Shown piece after piece: positions 33,195-42,300 of a DNA stretch of 64,000 nucleotides; position 1 is the stretch's first letter, and every line of letters starts with the position of its first letter. The translations under genes were made by a program, and so were the position numbers. Source of the DNA: Nocardia lijiangensis NBRC 108240 (GTDB lineage: Bacteria > Actinomycetota > Actinomycetes > Mycobacteriales > Mycobacteriaceae). The notes under the pieces are model-generated. The model worked only from the letters and a program-made list of their open reading frames with translations, made no database searches and had not been told where the DNA came from. The DNA lies in NCBI RefSeq assembly GCF_001613045.1, contig NZ_BDBP01000044.1:1-64000 (forward strand), in the 5' to 3' direction.

Positions 33195-34715
33195 GTGAAA
33201 GACACCGATGTGATCATCGTGGGCGCGGGCCCGGTCGGCCTGATGCTGGCGGCCGAGCTGCGGTTGGCGGGCGTGCAACCGCTCGTGCTCGAGCGGCGGC
33301 CGCAGCCCGCGGAGATTCCGCGGGCGAACGGTCTCGGCGGGCAGATCCTGCCGCTGCTGCACTACCGAGGCCTGCTCGACCGGTTCCGCGCCGCCAGCAC
33401 CAATCCCGACCCGGCGCCGGGGTTTCCGTTCGGCGGACTGAGCGTGGATCTGTCCGCGCTGACCGACCCTCCGATCCGGGCGATGCAGATTCCGCAGCCG
33501 CGGGTCGAGCGGCTGCTCGACGAACGCGCCGCCGAACGCGGTGTGGAGATCCGCCGCGGCGCCCAAGTTGTCGGGGTGAGCCAGGACGCCGACACCGTGA
33601 TTGCGGAAGTCCAGGGTCCGGACGGGACCTACCGGGTGACCGCCCGATACCTCGTGGCCTGCGACGGAGGCCGCAGCCGCGTCCGTGAGCTGGCGGGAAT
33701 CGCGTTCCCCGGTTCCGTGATGCCCGAGGTCAACCGCCTGGCCGAGGTCACCGTGGCGGAGTCGGTGACCCGCCTCGACAACGGTGATCTCGACGTCCCC
33801 GGGCTGGGCCGGGTCCGTGCGGGTTTCACGCGGACGGACGACGGTGTCTTCGCGTTCGGGTGGCTCGCCTCCGACGTGCTGCTCGTCTCGACCACCGAGA
33901 GCGAACTCACCGAGTACGACAACGACGAGCCGATGACCATGGCGGAGTTCGGCGCGAGCGTTCGCCGCGTGCTTGGCGCGGACGTTCCCCTAGGCGAGGC
34001 ACGTCGCTTGTCGCGCTACCAGTTTCAGGCGCGACAGGCCGAGAACTACCGTGCCGGAAGAATTCTCGTGGCCGGTGACGCAGCGCACCTGTTCCCCGCG
34101 ACGGGGGCGTCGATGAACGCCGGTCTGTGCGACGCGGTCAACCTCGCCTGGAAGCTGGCCGCCGACGTCCAGGGCTGGGCGCCCGACGGCCTGCTGGACA
34201 CCTACCACACCGAACGCCACTACGCGGGCGCCCGCGCGATGCTCCAGGCCCGGGCCCAGGCCGCACTCCGGCGCGGACACGACGCGGAATCCGACGCACT
34301 CCGGGAGGTGTTCCGGGAACTGCTCACCGACGAGCAGCCGATGCGCCGCCTCGGCGCCCACATCGCGGGCACCGACCTCCGCTACCCGACCACCCGCACC
34401 GACGACCACGCATCGACCGGCACCTTCGCACCCGACCTCGACCTGCGAACCGAGCAGGGCACGACCAGCGTCGCGGCACTGCTCCACGCCGCACGTCCCG
34501 TCCTGCTCGTTCTCGCCGATCGCCCGGACCTGCTCGACACCGCCCGCGACTGGAAGGACCGCGTCGACCTCGTCACCGCCGAGACCGACGACCGGCCGGC
34601 CGACGCACTGCTGATCCGCCCGGACGGCTACATCGCCTGGGTCGCGACCGCCGACGAGCACGCCGACGCGCCCGCACTGCGCGAAGCACTCGCTCGGTGG
34701 TTCGGCACGCAGTGA
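33195..34715 (+). CDS. FAD-dependent aromatic-ring monooxygenase (506 aa)
   Basis: VIIVGAGPVGLMLAAELRLAG (residues 6-26) binds the FAD ADP moiety. CDGGRSRVRELAGI near 155-168 is the DG motif, and GDAAHLFPATGASMNAGLCDA near 294-314 is the second FAD motif. The C-terminal 100 residues form the thioredoxin-like domain of the phenol hydroxylase/PgaE/rifampicin monooxygenase group. It should use NADPH and O2 to hydroxylate a phenolic or polyketide-like compound. The start is GTG 33195 after GGGAG. It is a single gene with no pathway neighbours, so antibiotic inactivation or catabolism are equally possible. Confidence 0.92.
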   Translation: MKDTDVIIVGAGPVGLMLAAELRLAGVQPLVLERRPQPAEIPRANGLGGQILPLLHYRGLLDRFRAASTNPDPAPGFPFGGLSVDLSALTDPPIRAMQIPQPRVERLLDERAAERGVEIRRGAQVVGVSQDADTVIAEVQGPDGTYRVTARYLVACDGGRSRVRELAGIAFPGSVMPEVNRLAEVTVAESVTRLDNGDLDVPGLGRVRAGFTRTDDGVFAFGWLASDVLLVSTTESELTEYDNDEPMTMAEFGASVRRVLGADVPLGEARRLSRYQFQARQAENYRAGRILVAGDAAHLFPATGASMNAGLCDAVNLAWKLAADVQGWAPDGLLDTYHTERHYAGARAMLQARAQAALRRGHDAESDALREVFRELLTDEQPMRRLGAHIAGTDLRYPTTRTDDHASTGTFAPDLDLRTEQGTTSVAALLHAARPVLLVLADRPDLLDTARDWKDRVDLVTAETDDRPADALLIRPDGYIAWVATADEHADAPALREALARWFGTQ

Positions 34716-34927
34716 GGCGTGTCCGCGTGTGACGCTCGCTGAGCGCCCCTTGACCGCTCGGGAGCAAACGGCATTCTGGCCGTAGATGTTTCCGGGCGAT
34801 CAGGGGCGCTCGGCGCGGGCAGGGAGCGTGCTGGGCCTTGGCGTCAGCGTGTCGAGACAGTTCAGCACCGGCCCAATTCCAGACCTGGTCGGTGCAACCA
34901 CCACGAGCGGGCGACTCGGGTTCGCGG

Positions 34928-35647
34928 CTAGCCGTTCATGAGTTGAGCGAGGCGGTCCCAGGCCGGGGAGGAGGCTCCGGGCTGGGACTGCACGGCCAAT
35001 CGGGCGATGGTCGGGTTGGCGACGGGGCGGGTGTCGGAACGCTTGGGATGGTTGGCGAACCAGTGGCGGGTGCGGTCGGCGAGGCCCGGGAGGCGGGGGT
35101 CGTTCGGCGACCAGTCGTAAGCCGCGTCGTGTTCGAGGTAGAGGGCGCAGAACTCGGGATCGCCGAGGAGCTCGCGTTTTTCGGTGATCCACAGGGCCGC
35201 GTCCTCGGGTGAGGCGGTCTGCATGAGGATCCAGCCGTCGCGCTCCAGGCGCATCTGGCGCGCGCTGACGCCGAGTTCGCGCAGCTCGTCGAGATAGTCC
35301 GCGGCCTCCGGAGAGACGAAGAGCCGGTCGCCACCGCGCAGCTGGGCGAGACGAGTGCGGGTTCGCCGCAGCTGCGCGATGCGGTCTCGCAGGTCGTGGT
35401 CGATCTCGGCGATGGCCGCCGTGAGCGCCTCAGGATCGGCGTCGAGCAGGTCCTCGATGCGGGCCAGTGGCACGCCCGCATCGGCCAGGGTCCTGATCTT
35501 GACGAGGTCGATGGCGTGTTCGGCGGTGTAGCGCCGGTAGCCGGACGAGTCGCGGTCGGGCTCGGCGAGCAGACCGCGCTCGTGGTAGTGGCGGATGGCT
35601 TTGATGGTCACACCGGCGTATTCCGCGAGCCGGCCGATCGTGATCAT
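34928..35647 (-). CDS. MerR-family regulator (239 aa)
   Basis: ITIGRLAEYAGVTIKAIRHYHERGLL (residues 2-27) is the MerR winged helix, followed by YRRYTAEHAIDLVKIRTLADAGVPL and a coiled dimer helix (about 75-110). The C-terminal 120 residues resemble the helical effector domain of TipA-like or multidrug-sensing members; no Cys metal site is visible, so metals are unlikely inducers. The start is ATG 35647, 43 bases after the stop of the serine hydrolase gene on the same strand. Confidence 0.92.
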   Translation of the reverse strand: MITIGRLAEYAGVTIKAIRHYHERGLLAEPDRDSSGYRRYTAEHAIDLVKIRTLADAGVPLARIEDLLDADPEALTAAIAEIDHDLRDRIAQLRRTRTRLAQLRGGDRLFVSPEAADYLDELRELGVSARQMRLERDGWILMQTASPEDAALWITEKRELLGDPEFCALYLEHDAAYDWSPNDPRLPGLADRTRHWFANHPKRSDTRPVANPTIARLAVQSQPGASSPAWDRLAQLMNG

Positions 35648-35690
35648 GCTGGAGATCCTTCCACTCGGCGTTCGGGTCACTCGGGATCGG

Positions 35691-37124
35691 TCAGGCCCGC
35701 CGGGTCAGGCGGCCGCCGCCGTTGCGGAACTGCGCTCGGCCGTCGCGGATGTCGTGATAGGACACGAGCAGGAGGCGCAGGTATCCGTCGAAGGACTCGA
35801 GCGGGTAGCCGACGGGCGCGAAGAGTCCGGGCCGGATCGGCACGTAGCGCTGCGGCGGTGCGGCGGTCGCGCCGCCGACGAACTCGGTGAAGATTCCCTC
35901 CTGCGATGCGTCCGCCGGTTCGTAGGTCACCCGCTCCTCGAGCTGACCGTCGACGATGCTGATGTCGATGCGCAACTGGTTGGAGCGGTAGGTGCCCACG
36001 TAAGGGGTGAGATCGATGTCCTGCGACGATTCGGTGACCAGAGCGGGGATCTGGACGCCGAGATGTTCGCTGAGCAGCCATTGCAGGATCTGATCCTGCA
36101 GCACGACCGCCCCCGGGGTGTTGCCGAACGCGGCGAGAACCAAGTCGTGTTCGGGCAGGACGAACAGGATGGACACGCCACCGGGCGATGCTCCCGACAT
36201 GGCGAGGACGGTCGTGTCGCCGAACGGATACCGCACCCAGCCCAGGCCCATCGGCGGGACGTTCGGGGTCTCCATGTCGTAGGAGACCTGCTGCATCAGC
36301 GCGGTCGATTCGGCCGACAGGACGCGCGTGCCGGAGGGGGACACACCGCCCGCGAGGTGGGTGCGCCCGAAGGCGAGCAGGTCGGAGATGGTGCCGATCG
36401 GCGTGGCTCCTGCCGGTCCCCAGGTGTCGGGCAGCATGAACATGCGGGTGGGCTTGGCGGCCATGGTCTCCGGGTCAGGGAAGTGGCCGACGGCGGTGCC
36501 CCGCAGGATGGCCTGCTCGGCGGAGGTGCAGGAGTTTCGCATGCCGACGGGTGCGTAGATGTCGCGCTCGAGCAGGTCGTGGAAGGACAGTCCGGTCACC
36601 ACCTCCAGCAGGCGGCCCGCCAGGATCATGCCGCCGTTGGAGTAGCTGAGCTGCTCTCCGGGTTCGAACAGGGTGCCGCAATTGCTCGCGAGGCCGTCGA
36701 CATAGGCCTTCAGGGCGTCGCGACCTTTGGCATCGGGGAAGAACAGGTCGGCGTCGATGCCGTTGGTGTGCGAGATCAGGTGCCGGACCAGGATCTTGTC
36801 CGCCGCGCCCGGTGTGGTGAGCGCGAATTCGGGCAGGTATTTGGTCACCGGCGCGTCGAGGTCGAGGAGTCCGCGATCGATTTGCTGGAGGACCAGCGTG
36901 GTGGTCAGGACCTTGGTCACGGAGCCGAAGAGGAATCCGGTGTCTTCGAGCATCGGTGCGCCGGTGGCGATGTTCGCGGTGCCGTGGGCGACGACGACCT
37001 GCTCGCCTGCGTGGTAGACACCGGCGACGAAGCCGGGGACCATGTTGGCTTCGCAGTAGGCGGCGATCTGCTCGCGGAACTGGGCTTCGACGGTGTGGAG
37101 TGCGTTGTCGTTCATGCGGACCAT
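35691..37124 (-). CDS. Beta-lactamase-fold serine hydrolase (477 aa)
   Basis: SVTK at residues 68-71 gives the nucleophile Ser and the Lys, and YSN at 161-163 is the second catalytic motif of class C/esterase-like members. About 350 residues form this fold, and the last 100 or more form a lipocalin-like beta domain (YVGTYRSNQLRIDISI), common in Pab87-type and EstB-like hydrolases. No signal peptide is seen, so it is probably cytosolic. The start is uncertain: ATG 37124 with AGGG seven bases upstream is preferred to ATG 37115. It is co-directional with the MerR gene. Confidence 0.88.
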   Translation of the reverse strand: MVRMNDNALHTVEAQFREQIAAYCEANMVPGFVAGVYHAGEQVVVAHGTANIATGAPMLEDTGFLFGSVTKVLTTTLVLQQIDRGLLDLDAPVTKYLPEFALTTPGAADKILVRHLISHTNGIDADLFFPDAKGRDALKAYVDGLASNCGTLFEPGEQLSYSNGGMILAGRLLEVVTGLSFHDLLERDIYAPVGMRNSCTSAEQAILRGTAVGHFPDPETMAAKPTRMFMLPDTWGPAGATPIGTISDLLAFGRTHLAGGVSPSGTRVLSAESTALMQQVSYDMETPNVPPMGLGWVRYPFGDTTVLAMSGASPGGVSILFVLPEHDLVLAAFGNTPGAVVLQDQILQWLLSEHLGVQIPALVTESSQDIDLTPYVGTYRSNQLRIDISIVDGQLEERVTYEPADASQEGIFTEFVGGATAAPPQRYVPIRPGLFAPVGYPLESFDGYLRLLLVSYHDIRDGRAQFRNGGGRLTRRA

Positions 37125-37403
37125 CGTCGAACCCTGCCCCAGGGGCAAGGTCAAGCCCGGAACGAAGAGGGGCTCGCGTAGGTATCGAGGTAGGCGCTGA
37201 CGAGGCGTCGCGCTTCGTCGATCGTCGCATCGTCCCCGGTCGAGGAACGCCGGAACGCCACGTCGAAGAGCCGGTCCCGAGAGCGTGTCGGCCGACCTCG
37301 TTTCGGCCAGGAGCCGGTCACTGCCCAAGGCCCACATCTCGCCGCGCGAGCCATGAGGAAGATTTTGATTATTTCATCATTAATCTAGAGTTAACGTACT
37401 TAT

Positions 37404-37417
37404 TGATGATATCATCA
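37404..37417. promoter_or_regulatory. Perfect palindrome in an AT-rich promoter gap
   Basis: TGATGATATCATCA lies 39 bases before the amidohydrolase start, in an unusually AT-rich stretch (about 37360-37420) that also holds ATTTCATCATTAATC. It is probably the operator for this gene. The rest of the 37125-37455 gap has a 67-codon minus frame (37151-37354), which may be a regulator remnant; I do not call it a gene. Confidence 0.65.
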
Positions 37418-37455
37418 CAACCACGGCAGACCCGGCCTCGCAGGAAGGAAGCGAC

Positions 37456-38493
37456 ATGTCGAGCGACCGCATCGACGTTCATCAGCACCTGATCCCACCT
37501 GGCTACCGGGAGGCGCTCCGAACGCACGGGATCGACGCTCCGGGTGGCCGTGAACTGCCCGAATGGACGCCGGAGGCGGCCCTTCGGTTGATGACCGCGG
37601 CGGGCATCGGATCCGCCGTGCTCTCGGTCTCGACTCCCGGCACGACGTTTCTGGACGATCCCACCGAGGCCGCGGAACTCGCCCGCACCGTCAACGACTA
37701 CACCGCGAAGCTGGCCGCCGATCACCCCGATCGTTTCGGCTTCTTCGCCATGCTGCCGATGCCCGATGTAGCCGCGGCCGCCGCCGAAGCCCGGCGAGCG
37801 TTGGACGAGCTCGGGGCCGACGGTGTCGTCCTCCTCGGCAACTCGCGGGGCGCCTACCTCGGCGCCGAGGGCCAAGACGACCTGTTCCGCGTCCTCGACG
37901 ACCGCTCGGCGGTCGTCCTCGTGCATCCCGCGGATCTGCCCGCCGAGGCCGTGCCCGAAATTCCGCCCTTCGCCACCGACTTCCTGCTCGACACGACACG
38001 CGCGGCGTATCTCTTGGTACGCAACGGAATCCGCCAGCGCTATCCCCGCATCCGCTTCATCCTCAGCCACGCGGGCGGGTTCGTCCCCTACGCCGCACAC
38101 CGCATGGCGCTGAGCATCTTCAACCAGACCGGCGCCAGCCCCGTGGACGTCCTCGACGACTTCGCGGGCTTCTACTTCGACACCGCCCTGTCCGCCAGTG
38201 CCGCAGCGCTCCCGAGCCTGCTCGCCTTCGCCGAACCCGGGCACGTCCTGTACGGCAGCGACTGGCCCTTCGCGCCCGAACCCGCGGTGCACTACTTCAA
38301 TGCCGGGCTCGACGAGTACTCCCCGCTCGACGAATCCGCCCGCCGCGGCATCGAGCGCGCGAACGCGGCCACCCTGTTTCCCCGGTTCGGGGGCGCGGCA
38401 CCGCTGCCGGAAACGCCCTTGCTCGCCAGGGCGCGGAAGCACTTACGGCAACGCGCGTTCCGCGCCATCGCGCGAGCGACAACCAAACGCTGA
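37456..38493 (+). CDS. ACMSD-type metal-dependent amidohydrolase (345 aa)
   Basis: DVHQHL (residues 7-12) gives the HxH metal ligands. VLVHPADLP near 153 gives the next His, ILSHAGGFVPY near 198 the fourth, and LYGSDWPFAP near 270 the catalytic Asp. This is the set seen in PF04909 enzymes such as aminocarboxymuconate semialdehyde decarboxylase and resorcylate decarboxylase. The reaction is probably decarboxylation or hydrolysis of an aromatic or cyclic acid. The ATG at 37456 follows AGGAAGGAAGCGAC. A palindromic operator lies upstream. Confidence 0.92.
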   Translation: MSSDRIDVHQHLIPPGYREALRTHGIDAPGGRELPEWTPEAALRLMTAAGIGSAVLSVSTPGTTFLDDPTEAAELARTVNDYTAKLAADHPDRFGFFAMLPMPDVAAAAAEARRALDELGADGVVLLGNSRGAYLGAEGQDDLFRVLDDRSAVVLVHPADLPAEAVPEIPPFATDFLLDTTRAAYLLVRNGIRQRYPRIRFILSHAGGFVPYAAHRMALSIFNQTGASPVDVLDDFAGFYFDTALSASAAALPSLLAFAEPGHVLYGSDWPFAPEPAVHYFNAGLDEYSPLDESARRGIERANAATLFPRFGGAAPLPETPLLARARKHLRQRAFRAIARATTKR

Positions 38494-38573
38494 TGTTGCA
38501 AGAACTTCTTCAGCGTTTGCCCGGGCGCGGGCCCTAACGTCGAGGGCGCCAACGCAATCCGGGGAGGTTCATC

Positions 38574-38948
38574 GTGAAGAAATTGCTGTGTGTGCTTGCC
38601 GTGTTCGCCGCCGTCGTGGTCGCGGTGGCCGGTACGGCGCAGGCGAAGTCGTATCGGGTGGAGGGTAAGTGCAAGGGGGACATGGCGGGGTACGGGTGGT
38701 TCGAGGCCGACACCGACCTCGAAGTCGAGTTCGACGACGGGGACATCGACCGGGAATACCGCTACCTCTACTTCTACGGATTCCTCGACGATGTGGACAA
38801 CAACTCGCCCCGCGTCACCTGGGACCATCAGCATGTCGTCTACCGCGAGGGCCGCTATGACGTTGCGGTGCCCTATATCTCGGGCGCGGGTCTGTGGTTC
38901 AAGGACAACACCCGTGGCAACCGCTGGGTCGAGCTCTGCAATTACTGA
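38574..38948 (+). CDS. Small secreted acidic protein (124 aa)
   Basis: Residues 1-24 are a signal peptide ending AGTAQA. The mature part has two Cys, one near its start (GKCKGD) and one three residues from the end (LCNY), which could form one disulfide. It is rich in Asp and Tyr (DLEVEFDDGDID, YRYLYFYGFLDD) and looks like an all-beta domain. No family is recognised. GTG 38574 follows GGGGAGG at good spacing. Confidence 0.8.
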   Translation: MKKLLCVLAVFAAVVVAVAGTAQAKSYRVEGKCKGDMAGYGWFEADTDLEVEFDDGDIDREYRYLYFYGFLDDVDNNSPRVTWDHQHVVYREGRYDVAVPYISGAGLWFKDNTRGNRWVELCNY

Positions 38949-39054
38949 ATCGAAGGGTGTCGGCGGTCTGTCAGCGCGCTGTCAGCGGCGGCGGTCATTG
39001 TCTTTCTTGTCAGCCGGAGACACCGACTCCGGCCCCAGCACAAGGAGCAGAACA

Positions 39055-39303
39055 ATGTCGAACAACACCCTCTCGAACCTGGTCGGCGCCCGCATGGACA
39101 GCGCCATCGCGAAGGCCGATCAGCGGATGATCGCGGCGGAGGCGGCGCAGCAGCGGGCAGGCGTGCGTATCGAGGAGGCCAAGGGTTTCGTCCGGCCGAC
39201 CAAGCAGGAGATCGCGCAGGTGCGGGACGAGGCGCGGGCGCAGGGCAAGCAGCTGGCCGATGACCTGCGGGCGCGCGGCGCCGCTCTGAAGGCCGCGCGA
39301 TAG
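39055..39303 (+). CDS. Small coiled-coil protein (82 aa)
   Basis: The chain is one long Ala/Arg/Glu/Gln helix (DQRMIAAEAAQQRAGVRIEEAK and QEIAQVRDEARAQGKQLADDLR) with no hydrophobic segment or signal. It resembles short cytosolic coiled-coil proteins of actinomycetes; no function is known. The ATG at 39055 has AAGGAG nine bases upstream. It ends ten bases before a strong bidirectional terminator facing the NRPS gene. Confidence 0.75.
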   Translation: MSNNTLSNLVGARMDSAIAKADQRMIAAEAAQQRAGVRIEEAKGFVRPTKQEIAQVRDEARAQGKQLADDLRARGAALKAAR

Positions 39304-39312
39304 ACCGTGGGC

Positions 39313-39356
39313 GGCGGGATCGGCGAACGGGTGAACGCACCCCTGCCGATCCCGCC
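39313..39356. terminator. Bidirectional terminator between the coiled-coil gene and the NRPS
   Basis: GGCGGGATCGGC pairs perfectly over 12 bases with GCCGATCCCGCC, with GGTG/CACC inside the loop. The symmetry lets it serve both convergent genes. Confidence 0.85.
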
Positions 39357-39371
39357 GAGCGTGACCGCTCG

Positions 39372-42300
39372 TCACCACCACGCGCGCAACGCCTCCGCGA
39401 TCCGGCGCAGCGCCGGATCGGAGGTCATGCGCCAGTGCGTGGTGTCCAGCGCGTGGTTGTGCACGGAACCCGTGATCGCGGCAGACCACGTCGACGCGCC
39501 TGCCGAGCCGGTCGAATCATCCTGGGCGGCGGTGAAATACACCAGGTCACCGTCGAACGGTCGCGGGCGATAGGCCGCGTCGAGCGCGACCGACGCACCC
39601 GCGGCGTCCACGACCCGCTCGATCCGTGCGGCCCCGAACGAGGCGAACGGTTCGGGGAGGGCGCTCAACCGCTCAGCCAGTTGCGACAGATCCACGATGT
39701 CGTCCAGGCCGAATTCCACGACTTGTTCGCCGAGCAGTCCACCGAGCAGTTCCGGCACTGGCACCGGCGTCGCCGCGACGGGGAGATCGGAGCCGCCGCG
39801 CAGGTGGCTGTCCAGCATTCCCAGCAGCGCCACCTGCTCGCCCTCGTCCTGGAGCTGAACGGCCATGGCGTGCGCCAGCACGCCGCCGAGCGACCAGCCG
39901 AGCAGGTGATACGGCCCCTCCGGCTGCACGGCGCGGATCTGTTCGACGTAGAGCCGCGCCCAGTCCTCGATCGAATCCGGAAGCTGGTCGGCCGAACTCA
40001 GGGCGGGCGACTGGAGGCCGTAGAGCGGCCGGTCCGCGTCCAGGTGCGCGGCGAGCCCGGCGAACGACCAGGCGATGCCGCCGATCGGGTGGATGCAGAA
40101 CAGCGGCTCGGCCGTGCCCGAGGTCCGCAGCGGCAGCAGCATGTCGAAGGCCGCGTCCGCACTGTCGGCGCCGCCTGCGCGTAGCTCGGCGACGATGCCC
40201 GCCGGGGTCGGCGCGGTGAACACCCACATCACCGGAATCGGCACGGCCACCGCCTCGCTCAACCGTGCGGTCAGCGCGGTCGCGATGAGCGAGTTGCCGC
40301 CCAGCTCGAAGAAGTTGTCGTCCAGTCCGATTCGATCGACGCACAGCACTTCCGCGAACACCTCGCAGGTGGTGGTCTCCAACGCGGTCGACGGAGCGCG
40401 GTAGGCGCGGGCGGCGAGCTCCGGTTCGGGCAGCGCCGCGCGGTCGAGTTTGCCGACCGGGGTCAAGGGGACCTCATCGAGGACGACGATCGCCGCGGGC
40501 ACCATGTGCGAGGGCAGCGTTCGCGCGGCCCACTCGATCAAGAGACTCGAGTCCAGGCCGGGTGCCATCACATACGACACCAGAACCGTTGCCCCGGCGG
40601 CATTTTCCCTACCGACCGTGACGGCGAAATCCACCTCCGGGTGTTCGGCGAGCACGGCGTCGATCTCGCCGAGCTCGATGCGGAACCCGCGGATCTTCAC
40701 CTGGAAGTCGGTGCGACCCAGGCACTCCAACTCCCCCGCCGCGTTCCACGTCACGAGGTCGCCCGTGCGGTACATCCGTTCGCCCGCGCCGAAGGGGTTG
40801 GCCACGAATCGCTCCGCGGTCAGATCCAGCCTGCCGAAGTAACCGCGCGCCAACTGCGCACCCGCCAAATACAGCTCACCGGGGACGCCGACCGGCACCG
40901 GCCGCAGCCGCGAATCCAGGACGTACACCTGGCTGTTCCAGAGCGGGACGCCGATCGGCACCACCACCTCGTCGGCCGGTCGCACCGGGTGATTGGTGAT
41001 GGACACGGCGGCCTCGGTCGGACCGTACACATTGAACAGCGCCGTATTCGGCGCGGCCGCCGCGAACCTGCGCGCCAGCGCGGCAGGCAGCGTCTCGCCG
41101 ATGGCCAGCACCCGGCGCAGGGAATCCGGCAGGCGACCCGCCAACAACAAGACGTCCAACATGGACGGCACCATGTGCAGCGTCGTCACACCCTCCCGCG
41201 CCATGAGGTCGTTCAGATACGCCGGGTCCCGATGACCGCCTGGTGCGGCGATCACCAACCGGCCGCCGCGCACCGCGGGCGACCAGAACTCCCACACCGA
41301 CACGTCGAACGTCGCCGCCGTGTTCAACAGCACGACGTCATCGGCGCGCATATCGAATTCGGCTGTCTTCCAGAGCAACTGATTCACGATCGCGCCGTGC
41401 GACACCGCGACGCCCTTCGGACGACCCGTGGAACCCGACGTGAAGATCACGTACGCCGTGTGCTCGGCGCGCAACGGCGCGAGGCGGTCCAGGTCGGTGA
41501 GCACCGAAGAGTCCATCGCCGATAGGTCCAGCCGATCCAGGCGCACCACCGGCGCGGCGGAAGTGGTGAAATCCGCATCGGCATCGGTCAGCACGCAGAC
41601 CGGCGCCGCCGTCTCGAGAATGTACTCGGTCCGCTGCGCGGGCTGATCCGGATCGACCGGCACGTACGCACCGCCGGCCTTGCTCACCGCGTACATCGCG
41701 ACAACCAGATCCACCGACCGCCGAAGGGCGAGCGCCACCCGCGACTCCGGACCAACGCCCAGCGAAATCAGATAGCGCGCAAGGCGATTGACTCGCGCAT
41801 CCAACTCGGCATAGCGCGTAGGATGGCCGTCCGCGGCCACCAGCGCCACGGACTCCGGCATGGCGGCGACGGTCTCGTCCAGCAGGGAAACCAGCGTGGC
41901 GCTCGCATCCACCCGGTGCGCGGTGTCGTTCCATGCCGCGAGAATCCGAGTGCTCTCTTCGGGCGCGAGCAGATCGATCGCACCCACCGGCACCGCCACG
42001 TCGGCGGCCACCGCGTCCAGCACCCGGACGAACCGGTCCACGAAACCGCGCACCGTCGACTCGTCGAACAGATCCGCCGCATAGGTGAAGAAGCCGCCGA
42101 TACCCGCTGGCGTGCCTGCCTCGTCGTAGCTGTCGGCGACGATGACGTGCAGATCGAACTGCGCGAGCTGCCGATCCGTTTCCCACGGGGCGATCGTCAA
42201 GCCCGGCAGTTCCATTCGGACCTCGGCCAGATTCTGGAACGACAGACCCACCTGGAACAGCGGATGCCGCGCCGTCGACCGCGCCGGATTCAGCACTTCG

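Noticed and set aside
37151..37354. A 67-codon minus-strand frame
   Set aside because: No ribosome site and no recognised family; it is mentioned only as a possible regulator remnant.
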